Translations under genes and position numbers: made by a program
Assembly (NCBI GenBank): GCA_021802485.1
Contig: JAJZXF010000019.1
Span: forward strand, 1-37,160
Reading direction: 5' to 3'
DNA: 37,160 bases
Source: Actinomycetes bacterium
GTDB taxonomy: Bacteria; Actinomycetota; Acidimicrobiia; Acidimicrobiales; JAJZXF01
Notes under the pieces: generated by a model
What the model saw: only the letters and a program-made list of their open reading frames with translations
What the model was told of the DNA's origin: nothing
Databases searched by the model: none
Shown here: one piece after another, positions 1 to 8,346 of the stretch
Numbering within the stretch: the stretch's first letter is position 1
Layout of the letters: every line of letters starts with the position of its first letter

Positions 1-174
1 AGGCTGGGCGCACAAGTGTGGAAGCTGAACGCGCTGAACTCGTCTCGTGAGTACGCTGCCTGCGCGCACACCGAGGCAGGAAACAGGAAGGGAACCCTCT
101 TTTTGTGCAAGAGCTGCGCTCATCGTGTGCACGCGGACGTGAACGCAGCAGAAGTGCTCACGTCTCGTGGCTAG
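1..174 (+). pseudogene. C-terminal fragment of a TnpB (IS200/IS605-type) protein
   Basis: Frame 1 is open from the window edge to TAG at 172-174 and gives 57 residues. It carries the end of a TnpB zinc ribbon (NRKGTLFLCKSC) and the last RuvC-type motif HADVNAAEVL, including its Asp. TnpB is the RNA-guided nuclease of IS200/IS605 and IS607 elements. The first ribbon half normally reads like C-x2-C; here it is SREYAACAHT, so the first Cys appears to be Tyr, and the usual CGH has become CAH in both halves. The ribbon has probably decayed, so I treat this as a relic. The rest of the gene lies outside the window, so intactness upstream is unknown. The ORF is below the track cut-off. Confidence 0.75.
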
Positions 175-1221
175 GTTGGCGAAGCCGCATGGCGCGGGGT
201 GGGAATGCCGTTGAACCATCGCCCGAAGCCTCGGTTACGACGACGCAAGACAGATGTTGGGGCCGGGTCGGCTCCTTACGCGACAGCCGCGTAGGTCTTC
301 TGACCGCGCGACTTGTTCAGCGACAGACCCTAAGGATTATGCTCGGTCTCGCCGCCGCTGGTTGATGTTGGCAAGCTGCTTGACCAACAGTGCGAGCCGC
401 GAAACGTCTCCGGGCACACAACCAGGCCTACGAACTCATGCCAGATCAACATCCACCGCCGGAGATCTCAACCCACCAAAGCAGGCTCTTTGGCTCCGGC
501 GAACGCCGAGGCGGTTGCTCAGGCAAGCCTCCTCTTGTTGTCCTTGTCCGACTTTCCATCCAGCTGGACAGCCGGGGCGCCCCGCGCCACAACCACAGGC
601 ACGAACCCATGGAGAGCGACCAACTCGCAATGCATGTCCTGCCTTGGCCTGCAGTCTAAGAATTGTGGGTACGAGCCCCCCAATCGGCCAAGAGTTCCAC
701 CTTCACCCCAGGTCTTGACATTGCATCAGTCAATGGGACCGCGTCCGTATTTCCGAGCGCCTCTGCCGCCATGGCCTTCCTGGGGGCATTCGCCGGCCGC
801 AAGGCCGCTGCCTGCATCCGGTCGGTCTTCCAAAGCATCGCCGCGGACCATAGTAGCCAGCCGGGCTCCAGCCAGCTGATCACTCCTTTTTCAGCTGTCG
901 AGACCACTATCCCGGGATACGGGCATGCATCCGCTGAGCGCCTGCTCTCCACCTCATACCAAGTTGCGAGCCGGACAGTGGCCTCATACGTCGCCATCAT
1001 CGCGATTCGAAAGGGGCGCCTGCCGGCAAACATGACCATCACCAGCAGCCCATCTCCAGCGCCCGTCAAGATGGGCAATTCCCCAGCCGCGCCTGCTACC
1101 CGGAGGATAGGTCGGACACCTTGACTCTGTTCTCGCTCATAGCCATTCGAGACTCGCTGTAGCTGATGACGTCGCCAGGCGACCTGGGCTCGGCAACACC
1201 CCGACTGGTACTCTCGTTGCG
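175..1221. other. About 1 kb without a supportable gene
   Basis: No ORF here has a recognisable domain. Directly after the tnpB stop one would expect the element's right end and guide-RNA region, but I cannot define its boundary. The most gene-like stretch is a minus-strand frame at about 656-1078 (TTG start, possibly open further upstream), hydrophobic in places (GLLVMVMFAG) and of normal amino-acid make-up, while the opposite frame looks like an antisense shadow. I do not recognise it and see no good ribosome binding site, so it may be a decayed gene. Confidence 0.4.
1209..1214 (+). promoter_or_regulatory. -10-like hexamer of a probable leaderless promoter
   Basis: TACTCT ends 7 nt before the ATG at 1222, and no Shine-Dalgarno sequence is visible before that ATG. 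The spacing would put the transcription start at or next to the start codon. No clear -35 element is visible. Confidence 0.35.
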
Positions 1222-2904
1222 ATGGAGACCGTCAGTTCCCCCAAACACCGCGGAACGCCAATTCTTGCCCTTGTACTAGCAATCACGACCATCCTCGGAA
1301 CCATCTCGACCGCGACCATGGCGACCGCTGCAACGACACAGGTGCGGCTTCCTGGCCTCACGATAACCGGATCTCAAACTGGACCCTGGTACACGGTGGC
1401 GCTCGGAGCCTCGCTCGCAAGGGGCACCGGAGCAACACAACAATCACTCGACTACGTCAATCGCGTGGCGACTGCTGAATCGCGCATTTACCCTGGGCTC
1501 GTGGTAAAGAATGTGAGCTGCGGGGGTGACACGGTGTCCGCATTGCTCCGGGGCGATCGATGCCGGCCTGCTGGCCAGACGCAGCTTGGCAACGCTCTCG
1601 CAATCCTACGATCCCACCCAGGCCATATCGCGTACATCACCATCGACATCGGCGCCGACGAGGTCCTGCCTTGCATCTCAGGGACAACCGTGAAACTCAC
1701 CTGCGTCGCTTCGGCATTGGCTGAGATCCGCCAGAACCTGCCAACAGTCCTCACCGCATTACAGACCGCGGCACGGGGGGTCCCAATTGTTGGGGCCGTG
1801 TACTACGACCCCGAGCTCTACAGATGGCTTCTTGGCCCGCAAGGACGCGCCGCTGCCCTGCAGTTTCCCCGACTGCTAGCAATCCTCAACAGCACCCTCG
1901 AGAGCATCTACGCCTCGTCTGGAATCCCCGTAGCAAACTGGCAGGCTGCGTTCTATGCTCAGGACTCCTCCCAGCAGGCAACCTGGCAAGGCGTTCAGGT
2001 GCCGGTGAACGTAGCCCGTACCTGCGAGTGGACGCATGAGTGCGACACGGGCCATCTCGGCCAGAACGTCCATGCAAACGACGCGGGCTATGGTGTCCTG
2101 GCCGCTACGATCGAAAATGTCCTGACACAGCTCCGCCAGGATGCCTCGATGCCGGGTCGGTCGTGGCTCGCTGCCGCGGACGGTGGGGTGTTCGCTTTCG
2201 GCAGCGCTCGCTTCTTCGGCTCGATGGGCACTAAGCCGCTGAACGCCCCAATCGTTGGCATCGCTGCTGCACCTAACGGAAATGGCTACTGGCTCGCTGC
2301 CGCGGACGGTGGGGTGTTCGCCTTCGGCAGCGCTCGCTTCTTCGGCTCGATGGGCGCTAAGCCGCTGAACGCCCCAATCGTTGGCATCGCTGCTACACCT
2401 AACGGAAATGGCTACTGGCTCACTGCTGCGGACGGTGGGGTGTTCGCTTTCGGCAGCGCAGCGTTCTTTGGGTCCGCAGCTAGAATCTCCCTCACCAAGC
2501 ATGTCGTCGCAATCGTCGCCTCGCCTGATGGTGCAGGCTATTGGCTTGTTGCCTCCGATGGGGGCGTCTTTACCTATGGCGACGCGGCGTTCTTCGGCTC
2601 CCTTGGAAGCCGACCCCTCAATCTCCCCATTGTGGCGGCTCATGTTACGCCTGATGGCAACGGATACTGGTTGGTCGCCTCCGATGGCGGGGTGTTCGCC
2701 TTTGGCGATGCCCAATATTACGGCTCCAGTGCAGGCCTTAAGCTCACTTCACCGATCTCAGCGTTCCTTGCAACCCTCAGCGGCAATGGCTACCGGTTGA
2801 TTGCTTCCGATGGTGGAGACTTCGCATATGGCGGCGCACACTTCTCCGGCTCGCTGGCAGGCAGAAGGCTAAATGCGCCCATAGTGGCCGCAGCAACGCC
2901 ATGA
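1222..2904 (+). CDS. Secreted SGNH-hydrolase-like protein with six C-terminal DGGVFAFG repeats
   Basis: The 560-residue product starts with a signal peptide (basic n-region, hydrophobic stretch ALVLAITTILGTI, likely cleavage near ATAA at about residue 37). Residues about 55-310 form an SGNH/GDSL-like esterase domain: block I is VALGASLARG, block II has SCGGD, block III is IDIGADEV and block V is NVHANDAGY. The Ser and His are present, but GDS reads GAS, GxND reads GADE, and the Asp expected three residues before the His is Gln. Hydrolase activity is therefore uncertain. Residues about 312-560 are six repeats of about 42 residues (WLxAxDGGVFAFGxAxFFGS...LNAPIVxIxATPxGNGY), probably a propeller-like or surface-binding domain. 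The same module ends the protein at 22290. The start is the ATG next to a -10-like hexamer. It probably acts outside the cell or on the envelope. Confidence 0.8.
   Translation: METVSSPKHRGTPILALVLAITTILGTISTATMATAATTQVRLPGLTITGSQTGPWYTVALGASLARGTGATQQSLDYVNRVATAESRIYPGLVVKNVSCGGDTVSALLRGDRCRPAGQTQLGNALAILRSHPGHIAYITIDIGADEVLPCISGTTVKLTCVASALAEIRQNLPTVLTALQTAARGVPIVGAVYYDPELYRWLLGPQGRAAALQFPRLLAILNSTLESIYASSGIPVANWQAAFYAQDSSQQATWQGVQVPVNVARTCEWTHECDTGHLGQNVHANDAGYGVLAATIENVLTQLRQDASMPGRSWLAAADGGVFAFGSARFFGSMGTKPLNAPIVGIAAAPNGNGYWLAAADGGVFAFGSARFFGSMGAKPLNAPIVGIAATPNGNGYWLTAADGGVFAFGSAAFFGSAARISLTKHVVAIVASPDGAGYWLVASDGGVFTYGDAAFFGSLGSRPLNLPIVAAHVTPDGNGYWLVASDGGVFAFGDAQYYGSSAGLKLTSPISAFLATLSGNGYRLIASDGGDFAYGGAHFSGSLAGRRLNAPIVAAATP
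2161..2412 (+). repeat. Near-identical 126-bp tandem duplication inside the gene
   Basis: Two consecutive 126-bp units (2161-2286 and 2287-2412) encode repeats 1 and 2 of the C-terminal array and differ at only a few positions. The later units are much more diverged, so these two probably arose by recent duplication or gene conversion. Confidence 0.85.
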
Positions 2905-3174
2905 GAAAGACCCCTCTGTGGTCACAGGTGGATCGCCCACGCTCACCGGGGATGCCTGGGCTCGCTCGGCCTACGGCTTCAGCCGCGGGCTTTCGCCCCT
3001 ACTCTACCCATGATCGCCAGACACTCCCGAAATGTCGACCAGTACGATCCCTGCTTGGCGCGTCATGCGTTGAACGCGCGAGGCAACTGAACGCCCACCT
3101 CGCTGCCTGGCGCGATTTGCTGCGAACACCCGGGCACCTCACGCAGTAGGATACGAATGACAAAGGAGGCAGAC

Positions 3175-3288
3175 ATGAGCGACAAATCTCCCCGCAAGAG
3201 GGCGTCCAAGAAGTCTGGAAAGACGTTAAAGGAAAAGCGCCAAGAGAAGAAGGTCAAGGGCCAGAGCCGCAAGGGTTTGGTGACCTGA
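3175..3288 (+). CDS. 37-residue lysine-rich conserved small protein
   Basis: ATG at 3175 follows a strong Shine-Dalgarno sequence (AAAGGAGG) with 6 nt spacing. The product begins MSDKSPRKRASKKSGKTLKE and is mostly Lys, Arg, Ser and Gly with no hydrophobic segment. From memory, actinobacterial genomes often encode a small basic protein of this pattern (SPR..SKK.GKS.KEKR..K), of unknown function. High charge suggests binding to nucleic acid or ribosomes, but that is only inference. It is too short for the ORF track. It stands alone between the secreted hydrolase and a transposon relic. Confidence 0.72.
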   Translation: MSDKSPRKRASKKSGKTLKEKRQEKKVKGQSRKGLVT

Positions 3289-3408
3289 AGAGCGCTAGCT
3301 AGTTTTTCGCGATTGGGTTCGCCGAACCTGATCAAGTGAACCTCCCCGCCATGGCGGACGAGGCTTCTACCCCTGCCGTCTGGCTTGGCTTGCCTCGCAT
3401 CGCGCACA

Positions 3409-3792
3409 TCACGCTACCGCGGCCAACGGGTCTCGCTCCAAAGAGCTGGTGGACGAGTTTGCTAGCTTCGGCTTGCACGACGTTTCCGCCGAGGCCTGGT
3501 TCCGGGCACTACTTGGGGTTATGGCCTTTCGGCGCTGCACCTTGTGGTGTGTGTTGCGCTGGTTAGGTGACCAACGCTTGACAGCCCGGAGATACGTGAC
3601 TCCGATGACTATTTCCGCTCCTAGCAGGCTGTCGCAAAATGCATTGGGAGCGGAATGCCACCTGGGGTTTTGCCTTCGGAGACCGCTGTTTCGAGCCATT
3701 TTGCGACAGCCTGCTATAGCGACATATCTCCCATGTATCGCCTCCTGGAGGATATTGATCGCTCCAACAGCGTCGCGGTGACACGGCAGCGG
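3409..3792 (-). pseudogene. TnpB C-terminal relic, split in frame by a miniature element
   Basis: The minus-strand frame contains CHRDAVGAINILQEAIHGRY, the terminal RuvC motif typical of one TnpB group, and further on GVTYLRAVKRWSPNQR, which matches the tail I recall for the same group. Between them lie 31 codons of foreign sequence that coincide with the inverted-repeat element at 3622-3716. Removing the element and one TA restores a continuous TnpB tail. No convincing TnpB sequence is seen upstream of about 3792 (minus sense), so only the tail remains. Reading order on the minus strand is RuvC motif, insertion, tail, stop at 3409. Confidence 0.65.
3622..3716. mobile_element. 95-bp MITE-like element with perfect 20-bp inverted repeats
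   Basis: Perfect inverted repeats (tagcaggctgtcgcaaaatg and its reverse complement) occupy 3622-3641 and 3697-3716 and flank 55 bp that encode nothing recognisable. The outermost bases are TA on both sides, as expected from insertion at and duplication of a TA dinucleotide, the target used by IS630/mariner-type transposases. The family assignment is inference. The element sits inside the TnpB relic and adds exactly 93 nt, so the frame is kept. Confidence 0.7.
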
Positions 3793-3830
3793 CATCGTTG
3801 CTGTGACCTGTCGTGCTAAGCAAGCCGCCA

Positions 3831-3872
3831 GGTTAACCCACCGTGAACAAATGGTAACGTTAGAGTGAACAA
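3831..3872 (-). promoter_or_regulatory. PHO-box-like direct repeats before the phosphate transporter
   Basis: Read on the minus strand, four GTTNAC-type units (GTTCAC, GTTACC, GTTCAC, GTTAAC) follow each other at 12, 10 and 11 nt. This resembles the 11-nt-periodic GTTCACC repeats bound by actinobacterial PhoP. The array ends about 160 bp before the PiT gene, so phosphate-dependent control of the pit-DUF47 pair is likely but inferred. Confidence 0.55.
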
Positions 3873-4032
3873 GCGCCAAACGCAGTCTCGCTCGGTCGAA
3901 CGTCGGCAACGAGCAACAGGTCCCGCCTATCGCAATTTGTCGATGGATGCTGCCTTGGCCGTCCAACAGCATCGCACGGTTGATCAATTACCAGTGAAAA
4001 GAACATGATAACCAGGAGGCAGCAAGACACGT

Positions 4033-5010
4033 ATGACGCTCGCAGTTATCCTGCTCCTCGTCGCGCTTGGGTACGCCCTTCTGAACGGTGCCAACAACGG
4101 CAGCACGATTGTCGCGATCGCCACCTCATCGACAACCCTCCTGCCAGCAACCGCAATAGCGTTCCTGGCTGCCGGATTGGCATTTGGTCCGCTCGTCCTC
4201 GGTACGCTAGTAGCAAGGACCATCGCGAACCGCCTCGTCAACGCCACGGGGTTCACTGGCGAACTCACCTTCCTTGTCGGCATCGTAGCTGCCGTGTTGG
4301 TGATCGGGCTCCTCGCATGGCGCAAGCTGCCAAGCAGCTTGACACTTGCGACGATCGGGGGACTCGCTGGCTCCGCTCTCGCGGGAGGACTCCGCGTGAG
4401 TTGGACTATCAGCTTGCTCGCTGTAGCGCTTGCGATCACAGTGCCACTCGTCACCGGTCTCGTCGCGTTCGTCGCCTCGAAATTCCTGCCCGTAGTACTC
4501 ACGATCGCTGGGAGACATGGACTGGATCGCCGCAAGCTAAGGTGGTTCCGCAATGCAAGCTTTGCCCTGCAAGCGTTGGCGTACGCGACAAATGACGGCC
4601 AGCGGATGATCGCCGTAATGCTCGTCGCACTGGGAACCGGATCGCAGCGAAACCCACTGAACTTTGAGGTCTTGGCTGCGATCGCCGCGGCGTTTGCCCT
4701 CGGTGCGGTTATCGGTACTGGCCGAATGGCACGCGGAGCCCCAGCCCAGATTGCACCAGGGAGCACCTTCGAGCGCTCCCTGGCCTCAGTCATCGCAAGC
4801 CTGGCGGCGTTCTCAAGCTCGGCCCTTGGAATTCCAGTCAGCATGACCCAGACAACGTCCGCCGCGCTTGTCGGGGCCCACACGACCTCAGGAAAGCACC
4901 GAGTTCGCTGGGAGGAGACGACAAAGCTACTGAGCGCGTGGCTCCTTACGCTGCCTGCATCTGCCGCTCTCGGCGCGCTTGGGACTCTCGTAACGATGTG
5001 GGTACGATGA
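4033..5010 (+). CDS. pit: PiT-family inorganic phosphate transporter
   Basis: The 325-residue polytopic membrane protein carries both halves of the PiT signature: LLNGANNGSTIVAIATSS near the N-terminus (canonical GAND..N) and IPVSMTQTTSAALVGAHTTS near the C-terminus (canonical PVSTTH...G). About nine or ten hydrophobic segments are separated by a short cytoplasmic loop around residues 160-195. PiT proteins move metal-phosphate complexes with protons or sodium. The usual GAND Asp is Asn here and the second-half TTH reads TQT, so it may be a divergent subgroup. An AGGAGG lies 13 nt before the ATG, slightly long. The stop overlaps the next start (ATGA), so translation is probably coupled to the DUF47 gene. 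A PHO-box-like array lies upstream. Confidence 0.85.
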   Translation: MTLAVILLLVALGYALLNGANNGSTIVAIATSSTTLLPATAIAFLAAGLAFGPLVLGTLVARTIANRLVNATGFTGELTFLVGIVAAVLVIGLLAWRKLPSSLTLATIGGLAGSALAGGLRVSWTISLLAVALAITVPLVTGLVAFVASKFLPVVLTIAGRHGLDRRKLRWFRNASFALQALAYATNDGQRMIAVMLVALGTGSQRNPLNFEVLAAIAAAFALGAVIGTGRMARGAPAQIAPGSTFERSLASVIASLAAFSSSALGIPVSMTQTTSAALVGAHTTSGKHRVRWEETTKLLSAWLLTLPASAALGALGTLVTMWVR

Positions 5011-5759
5011 GCATCTCCGGCGAGATGGACGGCATTAGCGACACAGACAGGACAACCGACTTCCCAAACTCCACCGAGAAGGTCAATGCAATTCCGGACG
5101 CTGATTCACCAAAGCGCGATGTCGGAGCATGGCGGGCGCGCCTTCGAAACCTGACCGGACGAGGTAGAGCTGATCTTCCGGCACATGTGATACGCCAAAT
5201 CGACGCAACTCTTGATGCTGCAACCCTCGTCCAGAGCGTCGTGGAGTCAACCATGATGCTCGACTCCGCGACCGAGGCCATGCGCTCGGTCGAACATGCG
5301 GGCGATGAGGCTCGTGCCGAGCTCATCGTCGCCCTTTCGTCAGCGTTCAACACACCAATTGATCGAGAGGACTTGTTCCGCCTCTCGCGATCGACCGACG
5401 ACGTCCTCGATAATCTCCGCGACTTCTTGCGGGAAGTGCGGCTATTTCTTCCGGCGGACCTCGTCCCATGCCGACCCTTGCTCGCCCCCGTTAGCGAGGG
5501 CCTTCGCCACCTACGGGAAGGAGTATCCTCAATCGCCGGTAAAGGGACGATCGTGGATCTCTCCACGCTCGCAACCCGAAAGGCAGGCACCGCTATCAGG
5601 CGAGGATACGAAGAAAGGCTTGCCGATCTGTTCGCTCAACCCATCAGCGCTGAGACCCTGAAACAACGCGAGCTCCTCCGGCGGCTCGATATCGTGGGTC
5701 TCCGACTGTGCGAGGCCGCGGATGCTCTCGCAGACGGCTGGTTGAAACGCGGCCGATGA
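5007..5759 (+). CDS. DUF47 / PhoU-like partner of the PiT transporter
   Basis: The ORF track starts at 4938 inside pit, but ATG at 5007 overlaps the pit stop as ATGA and is the natural start, giving 250 residues. The soluble protein is predicted largely alpha-helical, with LVQSVVESTMMLDSATEAMRS, the DILFRLSRSTDDVLDNL-like acidic stretch (DREDLFRLSRSTDDVLDNL) and a helical C-terminal half. This is the pattern of DUF47 (PhoU-divergent) proteins, which are commonly encoded beside PiT transporters and thought to regulate uptake. The first 50 residues are polar and probably disordered. Operon position and overlap support a joint role in phosphate uptake. Confidence 0.8.
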   Translation: MSISGEMDGISDTDRTTDFPNSTEKVNAIPDADSPKRDVGAWRARLRNLTGRGRADLPAHVIRQIDATLDAATLVQSVVESTMMLDSATEAMRSVEHAGDEARAELIVALSSAFNTPIDREDLFRLSRSTDDVLDNLRDFLREVRLFLPADLVPCRPLLAPVSEGLRHLREGVSSIAGKGTIVDLSTLATRKAGTAIRRGYEERLADLFAQPISAETLKQRELLRRLDIVGLRLCEAADALADGWLKRGR

Positions 5760-5779
5760 CCACTCCTGCTTAACCGTGG

Positions 5780-5826
5780 GAGCCTGGGGCTCAGCGGGCA
5801 TTGACCCCTCGCTTAGGAAAGGGGGT
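5780..5826. terminator. Hairpins between convergent DUF47 and dehydrogenase genes
   Basis: GAGCC-TGG-GGCTC (5780-5792) and a weaker CCCCT...AGGGG stem (about 5804-5825) lie between two converging genes. Neither has a strong T-run. A two-way termination zone is plausible. Confidence 0.35.
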
Positions 5827-5853
5827 TGCGGCCGCAATCCAGCTCAAACTCCA

Positions 5854-8346
5854 CTACGGGACATCGGCTCGAATGCGATCGCCAGCGGGATCGAACAGTG
5901 GCGAACTCGCGACGACACCCTCGATCCACTCCCCAAAGACGAGGATCTCAACCCTACCGCCGGGCTCCGCAAGATGCGCCGGCAAGTAAGCATTCGCAAT
6001 CGAACAGCCAACACTGTAGCCGAGACCACCAGACGTCACGCGCCCGACAATATCCCCTCGAACTCTCACGGGTTCGTTCCCGAGCACGACAGAGCGCAGG
6101 TCACAGAGGGTAATACAGGCGAGTTTGCGAAACGCTCCATGATCGCTACCTCTGTCGCTGACTTGAGCAGCGAGCGCATCACTTCCGATGAACTCGGAAC
6201 TCAAAGCCTTGTCCGTGCGCACGCAGAACCCGAGCCCAGCCTCGAACGGATTGTCATCAGGGGTAATGTCGGAGCCCCAGACGCGGTATCCCTTTTCCAG
6301 GCGAAGGCTGTCGATTGCACGGTAGCCGCAGGCGACGAGGCCATGCTCTTGACCCGCAACCCACAGAGTCCGCCACAGCGTCGCGCCGTACTCCGGCGAG
6401 CAGTACAGTTCCCATCCAAGCTCGCCGGCAAAGGTCACTCTCAGCGCAAGTACCGGCACGCTCCCTACGGTGGTCTCGGCGCTCGTCATGTACCCGAAGC
6501 CCGCGTTCGAAAGGTCCATTGGGGTAATTGGTGCGAGCACGTCGCGCGCACGTGGTCCCCAGAGCGCGAAGCAAGCATAGGACCCTGTCACGTCCCGCAC
6601 GTCCACCGAATCGTCCGCGGGAGCGTGCTGGAGGATCCAGTCGAGATCGTGATTGCCGAAGGAGGTTCCGCTCACTATGAGGAACCTGTTGTCAGCGCGC
6701 TGGGTGACGGTGAAGTCTGCCTCGATCCCACCTCTCGAGTTCAGCATCTGGGTGTAGGTTACCCGTCCCCTTCCACGCACAACGTGGTTGTCGCATAAAT
6801 GCTCGAGGAGATCGCTCGCCCCCGGTCCCGAGACTTCGATCTTCGCAAACGACGACTCGTCAAAGAGCCCGACTGACGACCGGGTAGCGAGATGCTCTGC
6901 GGGGATTGCCGTAGACCAGTGATGTCCAGCCCAACCTCGCGGACGCAGGTGCTCGTAGCTCTCGGAGGCGTTCGACTCGTAGTAGTTGACACGCTCCCAT
7001 CCCGACTTCTCGCCAAAAACTGCACCGTGAGCACGATGCCACTCGTACGCGGGAGACACTCGCAGCGGCCGGCCAGCTGTGCGCTCATGGTTCGGGTAAC
7101 GGATGTCGTAGTAGGTCTCGTAGTTCTCCCTCACCCGCTCGAGTGTGTACGTAGGCGAGCGATACTGGTGCCCAAACCTGCGCACGTCCATCTCCCAGAG
7201 ATCCATCCCCGGCTCGCCATCGAGAATCCATTCGGCCATCACCTTGCCGATCCCGCCTGCACCGGCAATGCCGTGCGCGCAGAACCCCGCGGCTACGAAG
7301 AAGCCGCGCACCCCGGTCTCCCCAAGGCAGAACTCATTGTCGGGGGTAAAGGCCTCGGGGCCGTTGATGAGCTTGCGGATCGGGAGACCCTCCATTATGG
7401 GAGCACGCACTTCAGCTCCCCGAGCGATCTCCTCGAAGCGATCCCAGTCCTCTTCAAGGAGCCTGCCATTGAAGTCACGAGGCACGCTGTCAAGCTTGTT
7501 GTCATCGAGAGCGAATGGCATGGATCGGCGCTCGTAGCCGCCCATGAGCAAGCCACGGGCATCCTCGCGGAAGTACACGAGTAGGTCCGGGTCCCGAAGG
7601 GTCGGCAATCTGAGGCGATCATCCATTGAACGGAAGCCTTGCGTCACCAGGTACTGGTGCGAGAATGGCACAATCGGCAGGCGCACCCCTACCATGCGGG
7701 CGATCTCTGAAGCGTACATGCCTCCAGCGTTCACCACGATCTCCGCCTTGATCACACCCCTCTCGGTCCTGACCGCACGCACGCGGCCGCGATCCGTATC
7801 GATTCCCGTCACCCTGGTGTAGGGACGGATCAGCACCCCCGCCTCACGGGCCGAGCGTGCGAGCGCATGAACGAGTTGCGAGGGATCGAGATAGCCATCC
7901 GTCGGAAGGTACGTAGCGCCAAGCACGCCGGTAGGGTCCATGAACGGGAAGCGCTCCTGTGCCTCTGCGGCCGATATCTCCTCCAGCGGGAGGCCGAAGG
8001 TCCGTGCCCAGCCCACTTGACGGCGGAGCTCCTCGAGACGCTCGGGGGTCGAGGCGAGACGGATCCCGCCGCTCTCGACCCAGCCGGGATCGGTATCTCG
8101 GTTCCCCGCGAGCTCGCGGTAGAGTTCGACCGAGTACATCATCATCTTCGTCAAGTTGACCGTGGAGCGCAACTGTCCCACCAGCCCCGCAGAGTGAAAC
8201 GTGGAGCCGTTGGTAAGCTCGTCTCGGTCCAGAACCACCACATCCGCACAGCCCATAGCCGCGAGGTGGTAAGCGATGCTAGCACCTCCAACCCCGCCAC
8301 CAATGACTACTACCCGTGCGGACTCAGGCAGCTCCTGATCAGCCAT
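5854..8346 (-). CDS. Dimethylglycine/sarcosine dehydrogenase-like FAD-GcvT oxidoreductase
   Basis: ATG at 8346 follows AAGGAGG; the track start at 8361 is an upstream GTG that includes this site. The 830-residue protein has an N-terminal DAO-type FAD domain (VVIGGGVGGASIAYHLAAMG, residues about 10-30). The GSTFHSAG motif holds the His that binds FAD covalently in dimethylglycine and sarcosine dehydrogenases. A middle FAO_M-like segment (about 375-430) and a C-terminal GcvT/aminomethyltransferase domain (about 440-820) follow. Family members oxidatively demethylate N-methylglycines and can pass the one-carbon unit to tetrahydrofolate. The exact substrate cannot be read from sequence. The start lies within the 3' end of the HAD gene (8-nt overlap), so the two are cotranscribed, downstream of a choline-kinase-like gene. 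Confidence 0.85.
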   Translation of the reverse strand: MADQELPESARVVVIGGGVGGASIAYHLAAMGCADVVVLDRDELTNGSTFHSAGLVGQLRSTVNLTKMMMYSVELYRELAGNRDTDPGWVESGGIRLASTPERLEELRRQVGWARTFGLPLEEISAAEAQERFPFMDPTGVLGATYLPTDGYLDPSQLVHALARSAREAGVLIRPYTRVTGIDTDRGRVRAVRTERGVIKAEIVVNAGGMYASEIARMVGVRLPIVPFSHQYLVTQGFRSMDDRLRLPTLRDPDLLVYFREDARGLLMGGYERRSMPFALDDNKLDSVPRDFNGRLLEEDWDRFEEIARGAEVRAPIMEGLPIRKLINGPEAFTPDNEFCLGETGVRGFFVAAGFCAHGIAGAGGIGKVMAEWILDGEPGMDLWEMDVRRFGHQYRSPTYTLERVRENYETYYDIRYPNHERTAGRPLRVSPAYEWHRAHGAVFGEKSGWERVNYYESNASESYEHLRPRGWAGHHWSTAIPAEHLATRSSVGLFDESSFAKIEVSGPGASDLLEHLCDNHVVRGRGRVTYTQMLNSRGGIEADFTVTQRADNRFLIVSGTSFGNHDLDWILQHAPADDSVDVRDVTGSYACFALWGPRARDVLAPITPMDLSNAGFGYMTSAETTVGSVPVLALRVTFAGELGWELYCSPEYGATLWRTLWVAGQEHGLVACGYRAIDSLRLEKGYRVWGSDITPDDNPFEAGLGFCVRTDKALSSEFIGSDALAAQVSDRGSDHGAFRKLACITLCDLRSVVLGNEPVRVRGDIVGRVTSGGLGYSVGCSIANAYLPAHLAEPGGRVEILVFGEWIEGVVASSPLFDPAGDRIRADVP

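Noticed and set aside
663-1124. Plus-strand ORF of 153 residues
   Set aside because: Its Ser/Ala/Pro/Arg-heavy composition looks like an antisense shadow of the minus-strand frame, and no domain or ribosome binding site is visible.
1876-2715. Minus-strand ORF of 279 residues
   Set aside because: It is antisense to the repeat array of the secreted protein; its own internal repeats only reflect that array.
3309-3330. GGTTC-GCC-GAACC hairpin as terminator of the small basic protein
   Set aside because: The stem is only 5 bp and no T-run follows; evidence is too weak for a feature.
5776-6798. Plus-strand ORF of 340 residues
   Set aside because: It lies opposite the FAD-GcvT oxidoreductase gene, whose domains are clear. 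The composition is that of a shadow.
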